64,000 nt of DNA from Candidatus Poribacteria bacterium. Lineage in GTDB: Bacteria; Poribacteria; WGA-4E; WGA-3G. Numbering within the stretch: the stretch's first letter is position 1; the number at the start of each line of letters is the position of its first letter. The stretch is taken from positions 19,313 to 83,312 of the forward strand of contig JAPPFM010000030.1 in the NCBI GenBank assembly GCA_028821605.1, written 5' to 3'. The position numbers and the translations under genes are program-made. Below are positions 61,812 through 64,000 of the stretch, in pieces. Below the pieces are notes generated by a model, which did not search any database, had not been told where the DNA came from, and saw only the letters and a list, made by a program, of their open reading frames with translations.

Positions 61812-64000
61812 TTAAAATTCGAGCACCGCATCAATCTCCGCCATAACCGCCAGCGTCTCCGCAATAGCCACCAAAATCGCACGATACTGCCGCACGTCTT
61901 CATGACGCAACACCTCTCCGCGCCGATCCTTTAGCCACTTCTCACAGACTTGATACGCGCCGATCTCATATTTCCATACGTCCTCGGGGACATCTGTGAA
62001 ATACTGGGTCGGATTGATCCAAACGCGTCCGTCCAGATAGCGCGCTTTTCCGACAACGCCATCACCTTCACCTTCAAACCGATGCACCGCTGGAATCTGC
62101 ACGTCTTTCAGGAGATGCCAATCTATCAGACGCTGCCCTAACGCTGCGAGGGTGCGGAACTGGTCAATATCTTCTGGTAAGGGGATACGCGGGAAGTCGT
62201 ATTTTAGGAAATCATAATAACGGTGGCGGTAGGTGGGACTATATAAGATTGCATAGATATAGGCGAGGATGTCCTCCGGTGAAATACCTTCGGGGAGGTT
62301 AAATGGGGCGGTCTGCGGGAGTTCCAACGTCTCTGAGAGTGCTGTGAGAAACGGAGATTTGAAGTTGAGCGACCGTTCTGTCGCGAGTCCCAATTCTTCT
62401 GGATTTGGATATAAATAGAGCGGGAAAACATGGGTGGGGCCATCTCTATTTGAGACACAATTGCCATCGGTAATTCTGTTGGTAATAAAAATGTGCTGCC
62501 ATGTGGTAGCACTCCGAATGATGCGGTGTGTGCAGAGGGCAAGGTTTTCACCCATAAGGAGATGCTGCATAATCGCAGGTCGTGGCATACAGTGAAACCC
62601 ACGCGATTGTCCTGTATAGTAGGTATACCGTATGTCAAACGGGCGATAATTAATTGGTACAATGTGTTGTTCTGCTTCAGGATGATTTTGAAGATCTTCT
62701 TGGGCGAGACGAATTTGCCAGTCACGTCTATCCCTCGGCAGCCTATATTGTTGCCGCGCCTCAGATTCAGAGAGTGACACAAAATCAGTAACAGTGGCGC
62801 GCACTGCTTCTGGGGTGCTATGAATAGTGAGTCTGTCTCGTGCTGTTATTATCCCAATTGAGCTGGCTTGAAAAATGTCGGTTAGTTCCCACCCAGTTTC
62901 ATATTCTTCTATATGTTGATCGTGACGTGGCACAAAATGATAAAACGGTGAATCAGGGGTTAGTTCTATCCAGGTCGTAGTCTGAATATCAGTATGTGAG
63001 AGGGTCGCGTATTTTTCCTCTCGACTTCCCCATAGATCGGCATAGTAGATTTTAGCTGGCGCGACGTTATCACGTTCCTTAACACACAACAGAATTGCTG
63101 TGCCTTGCTGAATATCAAAGACATTTTCATCGGTTTCACCATCGGGTACAATTTCTCCTATTCTGCTGCTGCCGTGCAAATTGAAACAATAGATAGCGTT
63201 AAAACTATTCATCAAACTTTGCCGCATACCGCGAAAGATAATGCCGTACAAAAATCCGTTGTTTACAATATAACCAATGACACCCTCGCCGTTTCGATCA
63301 ATTCGCCACTGTGCCCACCGGACAAACTTCACGTAGTCACCCTGCAGTGCTTGAAGGTTTTGCTCGGTCATTGGTGTTCCATCAACACTTCTGTAATTCT
63401 CCATAAGTCGTCCAATGAAATTTAAGTTTCTATCAGCGTCACGGCTTGGGTTGGCAGAACTCCGCTGATATGGCGGGTTGCCGAGGATGACGAGAATTGG
63501 TTCATCCCGTTTAACCGAAAGCGCGGCGTTCGCTTCATCGGAAATAAATCCCGCAAAGGGTATAGGAGGCTGCATTTCGTCTGGTTGTTCCAAAGTATTG
63601 GTGAGATAGATGCGGAGGCGTTCATCGGCGTGCCACCCTTGTGTTTGTAGGAACAGACTCAACTTGAGATGGGCGATTGTATACGGGGCGACGAGCAATT
63701 CAAACCCGAAAATCCGTTTGACGAGCTGGGCGTTGATATATTGCGTCCATTCACCCGTGCCATAACTCTCTGTGACGTATTCTTTGATGTGGTCCAACAC
63801 TGTCAGAAGGAAGCCACCCGTGCCTGTCGCCGGGTCAAGGATGAGCGTGTTGTCATCGGCGAGACCGGCCGGTCTGTTCAATTCTGTTTTGAGGAGGTTA
63901 TCGACAGATCTGACGATATAGGAGATAACCTGTGGCGGTGTGTAGTAGACACCGCGATCGACGCGCCGCTGCGGATCGTATTCGGCGAGGAAGGTTTCGT
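61812..64000 (-). CDS. type ISP-like restriction-modification/N6-adenine methyltransferase protein, N-terminus cut by window edge
   Basis: The frame is open to the last bases of the window, so the start is missing. The visible 729 residues begin ETFLAEYDPQRRVDRGVYYTPPQVISYIVRSVDNLLK, typical of HsdM-like methylases, then SAM motif LDPATGTGGFLLTVLD, and the catalytic ILGNPPYQ. The C-terminal 400 residues (FDIRYTYYTGQSRGFHCMPRP, LALCTHRIIRSATTWQHIFITNRI, YIYAILYSPTYRHRYYDFLKYDFPRIPLP) match the target-recognition part of type ISP and related single-chain enzymes such as LlaBIII. A nuclease and helicase part would lie to the right of the window. Being cut, complete function is unknown. Confidence 0.9.
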   Translation of the reverse strand, partial: ETFLAEYDPQRRVDRGVYYTPPQVISYIVRSVDNLLKTELNRPAGLADDNTLILDPATGTGGFLLTVLDHIKEYVTESYGTGEWTQYINAQLVKRIFGFELLVAPYTIAHLKLSLFLQTQGWHADERLRIYLTNTLEQPDEMQPPIPFAGFISDEANAALSVKRDEPILVILGNPPYQRSSANPSRDADRNLNFIGRLMENYRSVDGTPMTEQNLQALQGDYVKFVRWAQWRIDRNGEGVIGYIVNNGFLYGIIFRGMRQSLMNSFNAIYCFNLHGSSRIGEIVPDGETDENVFDIQQGTAILLCVKERDNVAPAKIYYADLWGSREEKYATLSHTDIQTTTWIELTPDSPFYHFVPRHDQHIEEYETGWELTDIFQASSIGIITARDRLTIHSTPEAVRATVTDFVSLSESEARQQYRLPRDRRDWQIRLAQEDLQNHPEAEQHIVPINYRPFDIRYTYYTGQSRGFHCMPRPAIMQHLLMGENLALCTHRIIRSATTWQHIFITNRITDGNCVSNRDGPTHVFPLYLYPNPEELGLATERSLNFKSPFLTALSETLELPQTAPFNLPEGISPEDILAYIYAILYSPTYRHRYYDFLKYDFPRIPLPEDIDQFRTLAALGQRLIDWHLLKDVQIPAVHRFEGEGDGVVGKARYLDGRVWINPTQYFTDVPEDVWKYEIGAYQVCEKWLKDRRGEVLRHEDVRQYRAILVAIAETLAVMAEIDAVLEF

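Overview
The window looks like a chromosomal segment of an uncultivated marine or sponge-associated bacterium, most like Candidatus Poribacteria or a close relative. This rests on gene content only: two sugar-phosphate isomerase/epimerases, a Gfo/Idh/MocA dehydrogenase, a DUF6807 protein, an M81 (MlrC-type) metallopeptidase, a sulfatase-maturase-like radical SAM enzyme, LamG, dockerin and FlgD/T9SS-type domains, and very many short palindromic repeats between and inside genes. A BamA/TamA-type barrel beside a TamB/AsmA protein indicates a diderm envelope. No rRNA or tRNA gene was seen, so the phylum is an inference.

Layout. 1-1326 is a truncated beta-class DNA methyltransferase. 1445-7936 (minus) holds a secreted propeller-like protein, an epimerase, a mosaic secreted protein (zinc peptidase, VHL-beta-like, LRR, dockerin and FlgD-like parts), a zeta-toxin-like kinase with a coupled small partner, and a radical SAM maturase with a SEC-C tail. 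8170-17087 (plus) holds a LamG lipoprotein-like protein, an N6-adenine methyltransferase overlapping a class II histone-deacetylase homologue, and two DUF262 (GmrSD/SspE-type) proteins. The second DUF262 protein carries seven ribosomal-protein-S1-type repeats where the HNH nuclease signature has decayed; it is the most unusual gene here. 17132-23110 (minus) is infC-rpmI-rplT-pheS-pheT-ubiE, with a phenylalanine T-box riboswitch before pheS and an infC that appears to start at AUA. 23947-35348 (plus) carries a dehydrogenase pair, endonuclease IV, a zinc-ribbon membrane peptide and metal-binding protein, obg, proB, and a DUF6807 plus BMP-type ABC importer operon lacking its binding protein.

35802-54951 (minus) contains tamA/bamA-like, tamB, tlyA, dxs, xseB, xseA, a YmdB-type phosphodiesterase, pyrE, selD (itself a selenoprotein, read through an in-frame UGA), an epimerase and an HD hydrolase. 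55300-58595 (plus) has the M81 peptidase and an AAA/PD-(D/E)XK protein. The right end, after a pair of about 350-nt repeats with MITE-like cores, has an AT-rich HNH protein converging on a truncated type ISP-like restriction-modification protein.

Two themes stand out. First, defence-type genes (three DNA methyltransferases, DUF262 pair, zeta-like kinase, HNH protein, AAA/PD-(D/E)XK protein) are interspersed with core genes. Second, several short palindromic repeat families occur between genes and also as in-frame insertions inside core genes (tlyA, tamB, ubiE, pheT and the ABC ATPase), recalling Rickettsia palindromic elements.
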